Shown: positions 7,747-15,855 of the stretch, piece after piece
How positions within the stretch are numbered: the first letter of the stretch is position 1
Layout of the letters: every line of letters starts with the position of its first letter
Assembly: GCA_021815305.1 (NCBI GenBank)
Contig: JAKAHC010000005.1
Location: 1 to 64,000, forward strand
Direction of reading: 5' to 3'
Length of the DNA: 64,000 bases
Origin: Deltaproteobacteria bacterium
GTDB taxonomy: Bacteria > Desulfobacterota > Deferrimicrobia > Deferrimicrobiales > Deferrimicrobiaceae
Translations under genes and position numbers: made by a program
The notes under the pieces: generated by a model
The model's database searches: none
Told to the model about the DNA's origin: nothing
The model's input: the letters and a program-made list of their open reading frames with translations, nothing else

Positions 7747-8493
7747 CTATCCGATGCGCCCCTTTACCGCCTTCCAGGACTTCATGATGAGGAAACTCTC
7801 GTCCATGTCGCGGACCATGGCGGCGAACTTGTCCATCGGGATGGCGAAGCTCAGTTTCGAGCCGGGGACAAAGGGCCTGGCGGAAACGTCGAACATGCCG
7901 AGAACGGCTCTCGGGCGAGGGGCATCCCTTTCGATGAAGGGATATTTGACGATGGAGCCGCAGCCCGCGCAGAAAGGGCAATAGACGCCGTTGAGGTCGG
8001 CCTCGTCGAAGTTGGCCAGGGTGAAGAGCCCCGACAGGACATCGGGTGGGGCGAAGAATATGACCACGGCGGGGTCATCGGCTTCCCCGAGCTTGTCCCA
8101 TCGCTTGAAGACGATGTGGCGGGCCGGTGCCGTGAACGGTGGCGAGCGCCGCTCGAACTCCTTCACCAACTCGGGAGATTTTTTGTACCGTTCGCCCTCG
8201 AGGACGCCCGGGATGCCGCACGAAAGAAAGTGCTCGAAGTGCGGCATGACGTCCTTCGTGAAACCCAGGTATCGCTTGCCGCCGCTGCAGCCGACCGCAG
8301 CAACGTCGAAACGCAGACTTTTCCCCTGCCGGACCTTCGCCAGATCCGCAAGAAAGCATCGGTGGTTTTTCGGCGGCTCCACCCCATCGGCCACCCCTTC
8401 ATCGTCAGTGTACCAGAAGGCGATGGGCAGATCCTCCCCGCCGAAATACTTCTTCCACCGCTCTTGGAAATCTTCTCTCCGTCTCCTGTCCAT
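7747..8493 (-). CDS. DUF169 family protein
   Basis: A 248-residue soluble protein of the DUF169 family, recognised from conserved segments RCFLADLAKVRQGKSLRFD, GCSGGKRYLGF and the cysteine-bearing CPFCAGCGSIVKYP. The family is common in anaerobes and methanogens and its biochemical role is not established; the conserved cysteines may bind metal or a cofactor. Start: ATG at 8493 follows GGGGAGGGCGAAGGA; an ATG at 8517 is possible but less well placed. It stands alone, convergent with the small lipoprotein gene. Confidence 0.8.
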   Translation of the reverse strand: MDRRRREDFQERWKKYFGGEDLPIAFWYTDDEGVADGVEPPKNHRCFLADLAKVRQGKSLRFDVAAVGCSGGKRYLGFTKDVMPHFEHFLSCGIPGVLEGERYKKSPELVKEFERRSPPFTAPARHIVFKRWDKLGEADDPAVVIFFAPPDVLSGLFTLANFDEADLNGVYCPFCAGCGSIVKYPFIERDAPRPRAVLGMFDVSARPFVPGSKLSFAIPMDKFAAMVRDMDESFLIMKSWKAVKGRIG

Positions 8494-8822
8494 TCCTTCG
8501 CCCTCCCCGTTTCGCATGTCCCATCCGGTCGTTGGTATCGTCCTTTATTTTTTACCACACTGCCGCCTTCGATCAAGGGAAGTGCGCTTCATGGAGGCTC
8601 ATGGTTCGCCGGTGTCCGGCGCAAGAAAACCGTCGTTTTCGCTCGGGAGAAAGGATTCCCCAAATGGAGAAGCGGGGCCTCATTTGGGGAGATCGTCACA
8701 GGGGGCGTTCCCAAGGTGATGAGGAAATAGCTGCATTATCCGCTTGTTGCGCTCTACGCTGGATTTGGCACTGTCCTTGAATTCATCCCCGCGAAATCAC
8801 AATCTCCCTTGGAGGGAAGAAG
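8494..8822. other. Intergenic region with one strong hairpin
   Basis: About 330 bases upstream of both the DUF169 gene (minus) and the lysine-rich secreted protein (plus), so it must contain divergent promoters, which I cannot place with confidence. The one clear structure is the inverted repeat at 8657-8690. Confidence 0.4.
8657..8690. repeat. Perfect 10-base inverted repeat
   Basis: TCCCCAAATG at 8657-8666 and its exact complement CATTTGGGGA at 8681-8690 enclose 14 bases. No T-run follows on either strand, so it is not a standard terminator; it could be a transcript structure or a two-half operator. Confidence 0.5.
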
Positions 8823-9062
8823 ATGAAGAAACTGCTCTCGGTTCTGTTCGCGGTCGCATTCGCCCTGTCCGTCACCGGCTTCGCGTTCGCGGCCGACAAC
8901 GCCGCGATGCCGATGAAGGCGGAGAAGGCGGAGAAGAAGGTCGAGAAGAAGGCGGCGAAGAAGGTGAAGGCCCACAAGGCAAAGAAGGCGGCGAAGAAGG
9001 TCGAGAAGAAGGCGGCGAAAAAGGTCGAGAAGACCGAGGCCGCGCCTGCAGAGAAGAAGTAA
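8823..9062 (+). CDS. Secreted lysine/alanine-rich (histone-tail-like) small protein
   Basis: A 79-residue protein with a clean Sec signal peptide (MKKLLSVLFAVAFALSVTGF, cleaved after AFA) and a mature region made almost wholly of Lys, Ala, Glu and Val in KKA/KKV/EKK repeats, resembling histone H1 or bacterial AlaLys-rich tails. The good ribosome site TTGGAGGGAAGA precedes ATG 8823. The mature protein would be highly basic and disordered, and exported to the periplasm or outside. A strong terminator follows. Function unknown; binding to DNA, acidic polymer or the cell surface are possibilities only. Confidence 0.7.
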   Translation: MKKLLSVLFAVAFALSVTGFAFAADNAAMPMKAEKAEKKVEKKAAKKVKAHKAKKAAKKVEKKAAKKVEKTEAAPAEKK

Positions 9063-9111
9063 CCGGTCTTACCCGAACCGTTCCGGCCCCACAAGGGCTT
9101 TTGGAACGCGT

Positions 9112-9144
9112 GGGCAGGGGGACACAATCCCCCTGCCCTTTTTT
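9112..9144 (+). terminator. Rho-independent terminator
   Basis: GGGCAGGGGGA and TCCCCCTGCCC pair around a 5-base loop and are followed by a run of six T. It ends transcription of the lysine-rich protein gene. Confidence 0.9.
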
Positions 9145-9165
9145 GACCTTCCTTCGGGAACGAAG

Positions 9166-9567
9166 ATGAGAAAACGGTTCGCCATACTTGCGGCAGCAGC
9201 GTTCGCCCTGTCGATCTTCGCAGGTGGGTGCGCCAGGGAAAAAGCGGCCTCCCCGCCCGGGCCCGCGAAGAAGGAATCCGCGGGAAAAGAGAAAAAATCC
9301 GCCCCGATGGCCCGCGTGAAATGGTTCACGGGGACGATCACGGACCTGGACGGGGCGGTGGGGACCCTGACCCTGAAGGGACCGAAGGGGTCGATGGATT
9401 TCAAGGCCCATGAGAAGGCGAAGAAGGAACTCGATGGCCTGAAAATCGGGGACAAGGTCATCGTGAAGCACGCCGACGAGATCGCCCTCTCCATCGTGAA
9501 GCCCGGCCCGAGTAAAAATGCCCTGGCCTGGAAGGAAAGAGAAAGCGCCTTCCCCCAGGCGCAATAA
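9166..9567 (+). CDS. Putative lipoprotein
   Basis: 133 residues. The N-terminus (MRKRFAILAAAAFALSIFAGGC) is a type II signal peptide with lipobox FAGGC. A Lys/Pro-rich linker leads to a compact domain of about 75 residues (VKWFTGTITDLDGAVGTLTL...) with alternating beta strands, of the kind seen in small OB-like or DUF5666-like periplasmic domains; I do not assign a family. The close spacing to the lysine-rich protein gene is interrupted by a terminator, so the two are probably transcribed separately. Confidence 0.7.
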   Translation: MRKRFAILAAAAFALSIFAGGCAREKAASPPGPAKKESAGKEKKSAPMARVKWFTGTITDLDGAVGTLTLKGPKGSMDFKAHEKAKKELDGLKIGDKVIVKHADEIALSIVKPGPSKNALAWKERESAFPQAQ

Positions 9568-9610
9568 CCACAGGGCATTCCCGCTCCCGTCGCTCTTGAC
9601 GAAAACCCGG

Positions 9611-9639
9611 GGAAGAGGGAACCCGAAGTCCCCTCTTCC
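9611..9639. terminator. Stem-loop between convergent genes
   Basis: GGAAGAGGG (9611-9619) pairs perfectly with CCCTCTTCC (9631-9639) over an 11-base loop, between the ends of the lipoprotein gene and the NmrA gene. The T-run is poor on the plus strand, so efficiency is uncertain. Confidence 0.5.
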
Positions 9640-9646
9640 TTCCCGC

Positions 9647-10531
9647 TCAGGCCGCCTGCCGGAATTCGAACCGGGTTCGTTCGAGGTACTCCCGCAACGA
9701 GGTCATGGGGATCTGGAATCCCCGGAAGAGTTCCTGGCACAGCCGGAGATCGACGTTGTAGCCGTGTCGGTCGAGCCACCGGAACATGGACGCAAGGTCG
9801 GGACCCAGGGCCTTCTCGGCGTCCGCCTCGGGGGTTTGTTCGTACCGGACCGGGCGAGGAACGATTCGGGAGATTTCCTCCGCGATATTCTCCATCGGCA
9901 GCTGGTCTCCCGCGATGTCGATTTCCCGTTCCAGGAACTTCATCGGTATCGTGAACGCCTCCGCCACGATCCTTCCGATGTCGGCGACCGACACCATCTG
10001 AAGCACCCGATCCGGGGCCAACGGAGTGGTAAGGACCCCCTTCTCGATGGAAGGACGGTATCCGTCCGACAGGAAATTCTCCATGAAGAAGACCGGACGA
10101 AGGATCGTGTACGGCAGCCCGGTTTTCTTCAGGTGTTCCTCAACCTCGTATTTGCCGTCGAAGTGCGGGACGCCCGTCTTCTTGTTCGCGCAGCACACCG
10201 AGGAGTACACGACATGCCCGACGCCCTTCGCCGCACAGACGTCGATCATCCTTTTCCCCTGGGCCGTTTCCGCCCTGGCCCCTTCCTCAGAAGGCGTCCC
10301 CATCAGAAATACCCCATCCATGCCGTCGACAGCCTTTTCCAGGCTCTCCGGGTCCCGGAAGTCTCCCTGGACCACCTCGACGCCCGTTCCTAATTTCCCT
10401 TTCGCCTTCTCGGGGTTGCGCGTCATGACCTTTACGTGATGCCCGTAGGACAACAGGTGGGGAACGGCGGCCCCCCCCTGCTTTCCCGTGGCTCCGGTAA
10501 CGAGTATCTTCCTGGCGCCTATTGCCGTCAT
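9647..10531 (-). CDS. NmrA/SDR-a5 type NAD(P)-binding protein
   Basis: A 294-residue atypical short-chain dehydrogenase. The Rossmann dinucleotide motif is VTGATGKQGG (residues 11-20), followed by MTRNPEKA and VVQGDF typical of NmrA-like proteins; YSSVCCA and the TILRPVFFMENFL segment also fit. Members sense or use NAD(P)(H), as regulators (NmrA) or reductases (quinone oxidoreductase-like), and the substrate cannot be told here. GAGGAGGTAAG precedes ATG 10531. It is a single gene with no obvious partner. Confidence 0.85.
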   Translation of the reverse strand: MTAIGARKILVTGATGKQGGAAVPHLLSYGHHVKVMTRNPEKAKGKLGTGVEVVQGDFRDPESLEKAVDGMDGVFLMGTPSEEGARAETAQGKRMIDVCAAKGVGHVVYSSVCCANKKTGVPHFDGKYEVEEHLKKTGLPYTILRPVFFMENFLSDGYRPSIEKGVLTTPLAPDRVLQMVSVADIGRIVAEAFTIPMKFLEREIDIAGDQLPMENIAEEISRIVPRPVRYEQTPEADAEKALGPDLASMFRWLDRHGYNVDLRLCQELFRGFQIPMTSLREYLERTRFEFRQAA

Positions 10532-10717
10532 CGCACCTTACCTCCTCGGATCTTGATTTATTGCACCCTCATGATTCGATTGTATGCCTTGACACCTTCC
10601 GATGCGTCCTCCGGACCGCAAACTTTTCCCGGGGGATTTCCCGTCCATCCCTGCGCGAAACGATCCTTGCAGGAATCCCTTGATCGGGGAACGGGAAGAA
10701 ACCATCATGGGGGAAGC

Positions 10718-10828
10718 ATGCCGAACGACTCCGCCGCACGCCGACGTGACCGCATCCGTCGCATCGCATCCGTGCTTTCGCGGTCCGGATCGATCCGCCG
10801 TCCGGGAGCAAAGGGGCTCCTCCCGTGA
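10718..10828 (+). CDS. Possible 36-residue leader peptide
   Basis: An ATG at 10718 follows GGGGGAAGC and opens a 36-residue, very arginine-rich frame (RRRDRIRRI) whose TGA overlaps the GTG start of the transporter downstream. The overlap suggests translational coupling, but the composition is also what chance reading of GC-rich DNA gives. Confidence 0.25.
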   Translation: MPNDSAARRRDRIRRIASVLSRSGSIRRPGAKGLLP

Positions 10829-12027
10829 TCGCCGCCGGGCTGATTTTCATCGGGACCTACCTCGTGCTCGCCATCGGACGGCTGCCCGGATTCCGGCTGG
10901 ACCGCACGGGCGCTGCGATCCTCGGCGCCAGCCTCATGATCGCGTTCCGCGTGCTGACCATGGATGAGGCGATCCGATCCGTCGACCACGAAACGCTGGT
11001 CTTGCTGTTCGGCATGATGATCGTGGTGGCGAATCTCCGCCTTTCCGGGTTTTTTGCCCTGGTAAGCGCCTGGGTGGTGGAGCACACCCACCACCCCCTC
11101 GCCCTGCTGGCCGCCATCGTCTTCGTCTCGGGGGTCTTGTCCGCTTTCTTCGTGAACGACACGATGTGTCTCGTGTTGACGCCTCTCGTGCTGGAAATCG
11201 TGACTCGCCTGCGCCGGAACCCGGTGCCCTATCTGCTGGCCATCGCCATGGCCGCGAATATCGGGAGCGCGGCCACGATCACCGGGAACCCGCAGAACAT
11301 GATGATCGGAACGTTCTCGCGGATCCCCTACCGGGAATTCGCCGCGGCGATCGCCCCGATATCGGCGATCGGGTTGGGCCTCACGGTCGCCATGATCGCC
11401 GCGATGTACCGCCGGGAATTTTTCGGAGTACCTCGCATCGAGGTCGAGAAACCGCGCGTTCGGGTGAATCGCGCGCTGCTGTGGAAATCCGTCGCCGCGG
11501 CGGGTGCGATGATTCTCCTGTTTTTCATGGGGTTGTCCGTCTCCAAGGTCGCCGTCGTGACGGGCGCGGCCCTGCTCGTCACGCGCCGCGTCAAACCGGA
11601 GAAAGTCTATCGGGAGATCGACTGGTCCCTGCTGGTCCTGTTTGCCGGATTGTTCGTGGTCATCGCCGGCGTGGAGAAAACCTTGCTCCAAGGCGACATC
11701 CTGGCGCTGGTGAACCGTCTGCAGATGGACCGGACCGGGGTGTTGACGGTGTGGAGCGTGATCCTCTCCAACCTGGTCAGCAATGTGCCTGCGGTGCTCG
11801 TTTTTAAACCGTTCCTTTCCCGGTTGGCCCACCCGGAGCACGCCTGGCTTACGCTGGCGATGTCGTCCACTCTGGCGGGAAATCTGACGGTGCTCGGTTC
11901 CATCGCCAACCTCATCGTGATCGAACGGGCGAAGCGCACCGTCCGGATCTCCTTCCTCGAATATCTCAAGGTGGGGATCCCCCTCACGCTGCTGACTCTC
12001 TGGATCGGGGCCCGGATCCTGGGGTGA
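10825..12027 (+). CDS. ArsB/NhaD-superfamily (SLC13-like) membrane carrier
   Basis: A 400-residue polytopic inner-membrane protein with 10 or more hydrophobic segments. VNDTMCLVLTPLVLEI and NIGSAATITGNPQNMMIG match the paired conserved motifs of the ArsB/NhaD/CitM ion transporter superfamily, and NLVSNVPAVLVF is the second-half repeat. The substrate could be arsenite, another anion or sodium ion/proton; no arsenic gene is adjacent, and a separate Acr3 carrier lies at 45143-46270. The start is GTG 10825. A hairpin downstream (12055-12078) is oriented for the opposite gene. Confidence 0.8.
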   Translation: MIAAGLIFIGTYLVLAIGRLPGFRLDRTGAAILGASLMIAFRVLTMDEAIRSVDHETLVLLFGMMIVVANLRLSGFFALVSAWVVEHTHHPLALLAAIVFVSGVLSAFFVNDTMCLVLTPLVLEIVTRLRRNPVPYLLAIAMAANIGSAATITGNPQNMMIGTFSRIPYREFAAAIAPISAIGLGLTVAMIAAMYRREFFGVPRIEVEKPRVRVNRALLWKSVAAAGAMILLFFMGLSVSKVAVVTGAALLVTRRVKPEKVYREIDWSLLVLFAGLFVVIAGVEKTLLQGDILALVNRLQMDRTGVLTVWSVILSNLVSNVPAVLVFKPFLSRLAHPEHAWLTLAMSSTLAGNLTVLGSIANLIVIERAKRTVRISFLEYLKVGIPLTLLTLWIGARILG

Positions 12028-12054
12028 CCCGTTGCCAGGGGCCGAAAAAGGAAA

Positions 12055-12078
12055 GGGCCATGGGTTGCCCCATGGCCC
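12055..12078 (-). terminator. Terminator of the RRM gene
   Basis: GGGCCATGGG and CCCATGGCCC form a perfect 10-bp stem with a 4-base loop. On the minus strand the stem is followed by TTTCCTTTTT, which fits termination of the RRM gene; on the plus strand there is no T-run. Confidence 0.75.
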
Positions 12079-12111
12079 TCGATGGTTCCCTGCCGAAGCG
12101 ATGTCCGTGCG

Positions 12112-12414
12112 TTACCGGCGCCCCCCTCCGGAACGCCCCCGATCCGCCCCAAACCCATCATGGGGCGCCTTTGCAACGGCTTCGGACACCTTGAGCGTCC
12201 GTCCGTCCATGTCGGAACCGTTCATCCTGGTGACCGCGTTGGCCGCCTCCTGCGGTGTCGCCAGCTCCAGGAATCCGAACCCCTTGCTCCGGCCCGTGTC
12301 CCGGTCCGTGATGATGGTCACCGATTCCACCGTGCCGAACTGCTCAAACGCTTCTTTCACGGAATCCTCCGTCGCAGAAAACGGAAGATTGCCGACATAC
12401 AGTTTCTTGCCCAT
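12112..12414 (-). CDS. Single-RRM RNA-binding protein
   Basis: A 100-residue protein consisting of one RNA recognition motif and a short Arg/Gly-rich tail. RNP2 is LYVGNL (residues 5-10) and RNP1 is KGFGFLEL (44-51), both with the aromatic residues that stack on RNA bases. Such small bacterial RRM proteins are common in cyanobacteria and delta-type proteobacteria and are often cold-responsive; the role here is inferred. The ribosome site AAGGAGGA precedes ATG 12414. It is monocistronic and divergent from mprF. Confidence 0.93.
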   Translation of the reverse strand: MGKKLYVGNLPFSATEDSVKEAFEQFGTVESVTIITDRDTGRSKGFGFLELATPQEAANAVTRMNGSDMDGRTLKVSEAVAKAPHDGFGADRGRSGGGRR

Positions 12415-12558
12415 AAGTCCTCCTTTAAGGCATCAGAGCCGCAAAAGAGGTCATGAGCACAATATCTCGGGATCTCTTATGCTGCGGACGTTTCACAACC
12501 GATACATACTACCACATCTGTAGAAACCGCACAGGTGGGTACCCTCCGGACGGAGAAG

Positions 12559-15114
12559 ATGCGGATCCTGAAACCATCGAGATTCCTCCCCTTCCTTGGC
12601 GTCCTCTCCTTTTCCCTCGCGCTGTGGGTTCTGCACCGGGAGCTCGCAACCGTGCGTTACGTCGATGTCATGCGCGGGATCCTGGCGCTCCCGCTTTTCC
12701 GGGTATTCCTCGCCCTCGCGCTTTCCGCGCTCGCCTGGCTCGCGCTCATGGGGTACGACGCCGCCGGAGTCCGCTACGCCCGCCACCCCCTTCCCCTCTC
12801 CAGGACCGGGCTGGTCTCCTTCCTCAGCTATGCGGTCGGAAACAACCTGGGCGGCTCTCTGGTTCCAGGCGGTTCCGTGCGCATGCGACTCTACCCGCTC
12901 TGGGGATTCTCCGCCGTGGAGATCACCAATGTGGTGGCTTTCTGCGGTCTCACCTTCTGGGTAGGGTTCTTCTCGACGGGAGGGCTCTGCCTCCTGACGG
13001 GCCCGCTTCTGCTTTCCGGCGGATTTCCCATCTCTCCCGAGGTGCTGCGGCTTGCGGGCGCGGTTTCCCTCGCCGTTGTCGCCGTGTACCTTTCGGTCTG
13101 CGCCTTCCGGCGGAAACCGCTCCGGATCGGCGGGTGGGAGATCCCCCTTCCGTCCCTTCGTCTTGCCCTGGCCCAGGTGGTCATCGGCCTGTTCGACTGG
13201 ATCCTTGCGGCCGGGGTGCTGTACGTGCTCCTTCCCGCCGGGGGAGGCCTCTCCTTCACCGGGTTCCTCGTCCCCTACGTGATCGCGCAGCTCCTGGGGC
13301 TGTTGAGCTACGTCCCCGGCGGGCTGGGCATCTTCGAGATGGCGCTCCTTGTCTTGCTTTCTCCCCGGGTCGGACGGGATTCGCTCGTCGTTGCGATGCT
13401 GGGCTACCGGGCCGTCTACTATCTCCTTCCGCTGGCTTTGGCGGCACTGGCGATCGGGGCCTACGAAACGGTTCGCAGGAAGGAGGCGGTTCTCCGTGCC
13501 GCGCGCGTTTCCGGTGCGTGGATCCCCCGGGTCACCCCGACGGTGCTGGCGATCACGACCTTCGCCGGAGGGGTAACCCTCCTTCTCTCGGGTGCCGTCC
13601 CCGGAGAGAGTTCCCGGCTCGCCTGGCTTGCCGAATTCCTCCCCCTCCCCGTGATGGAGTTGTCCCATTTCCTCGGAAGCCTTGCCGGCGTGGGGCTGCT
13701 CTTCCTGGCCAGGGGGTTGCAGCGGCGCCTGGATGCGGCCTACTTCCTGTCTGTCGGGCTTCTTTCCGCGGGCGTCGTCCTCTCCCTCTCCAAGGGACTC
13801 GATTACGGGGAAGCCTTCACCCTTTCCGTCATGCTCGTCGCGCTGTTGCCCTCCCGCAGGCACTTTTACCGGAAGGGCTCCCTGTTCCGCGACCGCTTCA
13901 CCCTGGAATGGATGGAGGCCATTTTCCTCGTGATCCTGGGAACCGTCTGGCTGGGTATCTTTTCCTTCAAGCATGTGGAGTATTCGCATGAGCTCTGGTG
14001 GAACTTCGTGCTCAATGGGGACGCCCCACGGTTCCTTCGGGCCACGGCCGGCGCCTCCGTCGCCGCCTTGATCCTCGCCATCGGGAAGTTGCTTCACCCC
14101 GCGGCTCCCCGCCCGGCGATACCCTCGGAAGAGGAGTTGTGCAAAGCATCGGGGATCGCCCGGAATTCTCCGCACGCGAAGGCCAACCTCGGGCTTCTCG
14201 GCGACAAGTCGTTCCTGTTCAGCGGCAGCGGGAATTCCTTCCTCATGTACGGGGTGCAGGGGCGCAGTTGGGTGGCGCTGGGCGATCCCGTCGGGCCGGC
14301 GGAGGAGCGTTCCGACCTGGCCTGGCGGTTCCACGAGATGTGCGACCTCCACGACGGGTGGACCGTGTTCTACGAAGTGGGGGCGGAGAACCTCCCGATC
14401 TACCTGGACCTCGGGTTGACACCCCTGAAACTTGGGGAAGAGGCCCGCGTCCCCCTGGAGACGTTTTCCCTCGAAGGCAGCGGGCGATCGGATTTCCGCC
14501 AGGTCGACAGAAAATCGAGGAAGGAGGGGGCCGCCTTCGAGATCGTGCGGGGGGAAGACATCGGTCCGCTGTTGCCGGAGCTCAAAACCGTCTCGGACGC
14601 CTGGCTCCAGGGAAAGAATACGCGGGAGAAGGGATTCTCTCTCGGGTATTTCGACGCGGAGTACCTGAGGAGGTTCCCGTTGGGGATCGTCCGGAAACAC
14701 GGGAGCATCGTGGCGTTCGCGAACATCCTCGAGGGATGCGGCGAGGAAGAGATCGCGGCGGACCTCATGAGATATTTGCCCGGTGGCCACCGCGGGGCGA
14801 TGGACTTCCTGTTTCTCCAGTTGATGCTCTGGGGGAAGCGGGAAGGGTACCGGTGGTTCAACCTGGGGATGGCGCCCCTCTCCGGGATGGGGGACCGGGC
14901 GCTGAACCCCCTCTGGAACCAGGTCGGCACCTTCCTGTTCCGGCACGGGGAGAAGTTCTACAACTTCCGTGGGGTGAGGCAGTACAAGGAGAAGTTCGAC
15001 CCGGTGTGGGTGCCGAAATACCTTGCCTCCCCTTCCGGGATCGCGCTGCCGCGGATTCTGGCCGGAATCGAGATCCTGATCTCGCGGGGAATCCGGGGGG
15101 TGGTGGGCAAATGA
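12559..15114 (+). CDS. mprF: Bifunctional phosphatidylglycerol lysyltransferase/flippase, MprF family
   Basis: An 851-residue inner-membrane protein. The N-terminal two thirds hold about a dozen membrane segments including the flippase (LPG_synthase_TM) part with GNNLGGSLVPGGSVRMRLY and LLSYVPGGLGIFEMALL. The C-terminal 290 residues form the DUF2156/GNAT-fold synthase domain (NSFLMYGVQGRSWVALGDP; RGAMDFLFLQLMLWG; WFNLGMAPLSGM). The enzyme transfers an amino acid (lysine or alanine) from tRNA to phosphatidylglycerol and flips it outward, reducing negative surface charge and giving resistance to cationic peptides. ATG 12559 follows GGACGGAG; an upstream GTG at 12535 is less likely. Amino acid specificity cannot be read. 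Confidence 0.9.
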   Translation: MRILKPSRFLPFLGVLSFSLALWVLHRELATVRYVDVMRGILALPLFRVFLALALSALAWLALMGYDAAGVRYARHPLPLSRTGLVSFLSYAVGNNLGGSLVPGGSVRMRLYPLWGFSAVEITNVVAFCGLTFWVGFFSTGGLCLLTGPLLLSGGFPISPEVLRLAGAVSLAVVAVYLSVCAFRRKPLRIGGWEIPLPSLRLALAQVVIGLFDWILAAGVLYVLLPAGGGLSFTGFLVPYVIAQLLGLLSYVPGGLGIFEMALLVLLSPRVGRDSLVVAMLGYRAVYYLLPLALAALAIGAYETVRRKEAVLRAARVSGAWIPRVTPTVLAITTFAGGVTLLLSGAVPGESSRLAWLAEFLPLPVMELSHFLGSLAGVGLLFLARGLQRRLDAAYFLSVGLLSAGVVLSLSKGLDYGEAFTLSVMLVALLPSRRHFYRKGSLFRDRFTLEWMEAIFLVILGTVWLGIFSFKHVEYSHELWWNFVLNGDAPRFLRATAGASVAALILAIGKLLHPAAPRPAIPSEEELCKASGIARNSPHAKANLGLLGDKSFLFSGSGNSFLMYGVQGRSWVALGDPVGPAEERSDLAWRFHEMCDLHDGWTVFYEVGAENLPIYLDLGLTPLKLGEEARVPLETFSLEGSGRSDFRQVDRKSRKEGAAFEIVRGEDIGPLLPELKTVSDAWLQGKNTREKGFSLGYFDAEYLRRFPLGIVRKHGSIVAFANILEGCGEEEIAADLMRYLPGGHRGAMDFLFLQLMLWGKREGYRWFNLGMAPLSGMGDRALNPLWNQVGTFLFRHGEKFYNFRGVRQYKEKFDPVWVPKYLASPSGIALPRILAGIEILISRGIRGVVGK

Positions 15115-15195
15115 GACGCCAAGCCGATGTCTGCGCGGGGTTTGCGGTCCAACGGGAACGGATCCCGCTTTACGATCCGCCGATGAGATCTTTCC

Positions 15196-15855
15196 TCAAC
15201 GGGGGTATAGCAGTCCGGGGAAGATCCGCCCGAGTCCCCCGGCGATGAACTCGACCGCGATGGCGACGAGCAGGAGGGCCATCAGGCGCGTCGCGATGTT
15301 GATGCCGGTACGCCCCAACGCGCTCTCGAGCGGGATGGCCAGGCGCAGGGAGACCCAGACGACCAGCCCCACCAGGAACGATCCCGCGACCAGAATCGCG
15401 GTGTGGATCGGGCCGTGTCCCTGGGCGCTGTAAATGATCATGGTGCTGATGGCGCCCGGCCCCGAAAGCAGGGGGATCGCAAGCGGGACCACGGCCACCC
15501 CGCTCCGCTCCCCGGCCTCGATCGCTTCCTCGGGGGTCTGGCGGCTCCGGCTCTGCCGGGCGTGGAACATGGCGATGGCCATCAGCAGAAGGAGGATGCC
15601 CCCTCCCACCTGGAACGAGGCGATGTTGACGCCGAACAGGCGAAGCACCGAGTCCCCGAAGAGACATGCGCCGGCCAGGACCGCCGAGGTGGTGATCGCC
15701 GCGACGGAGGCGGTTCGATAGCGCTCCCGCTTTTCCTGGGAATTCGTCAGGCTGATGAAGATCGGCACGGAACCGATCGGGTCCACGACGGCAAGGAGAG
15801 TGGCAAAGATCTTCAGGTACACCGTCCACGAAAGCATGGCAAAGCCCTCCGTCAT
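15196..15855 (-). CDS. MarC family membrane protein
   Basis: 219 residues, six membrane segments. The family signature is clear: LAVVDPIGSVPIFISLT near the N-terminus and VPLAIPLLSGPGAISTMII in the middle. MarC/YchE proteins were once linked to multiple antibiotic resistance; their transport role is unproven. The ATG at 15855 overlaps the chrA stop as ATGA, so translation is coupled; an internal ATG at 15837 (MLSWTVY) is also plausible. Pairing with a chromate carrier is unusual. Confidence 0.88.
   Translation of the reverse strand: MTEGFAMLSWTVYLKIFATLLAVVDPIGSVPIFISLTNSQEKRERYRTASVAAITTSAVLAGACLFGDSVLRLFGVNIASFQVGGGILLLLMAIAMFHARQSRSRQTPEEAIEAGERSGVAVVPLAIPLLSGPGAISTMIIYSAQGHGPIHTAILVAGSFLVGLVVWVSLRLAIPLESALGRTGINIATRLMALLLVAIAVEFIAGGLGRIFPGLLYPR

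Noticed and set aside
9000-9060. CRISPR-like repeats in the lysine-rich gene
   Set aside because: The repeats are imperfect, in frame, and encode a Lys/Ala tail; there are no spacers. No CRISPR array or cas gene was seen anywhere in the window.
12493-14946. 817-codon open frame antisense to mprF
   Set aside because: Composition is Glu/Gly/Pro/Arg/His-rich and has no motifs; the plus-strand mprF has clear membrane segments and a synthase domain.
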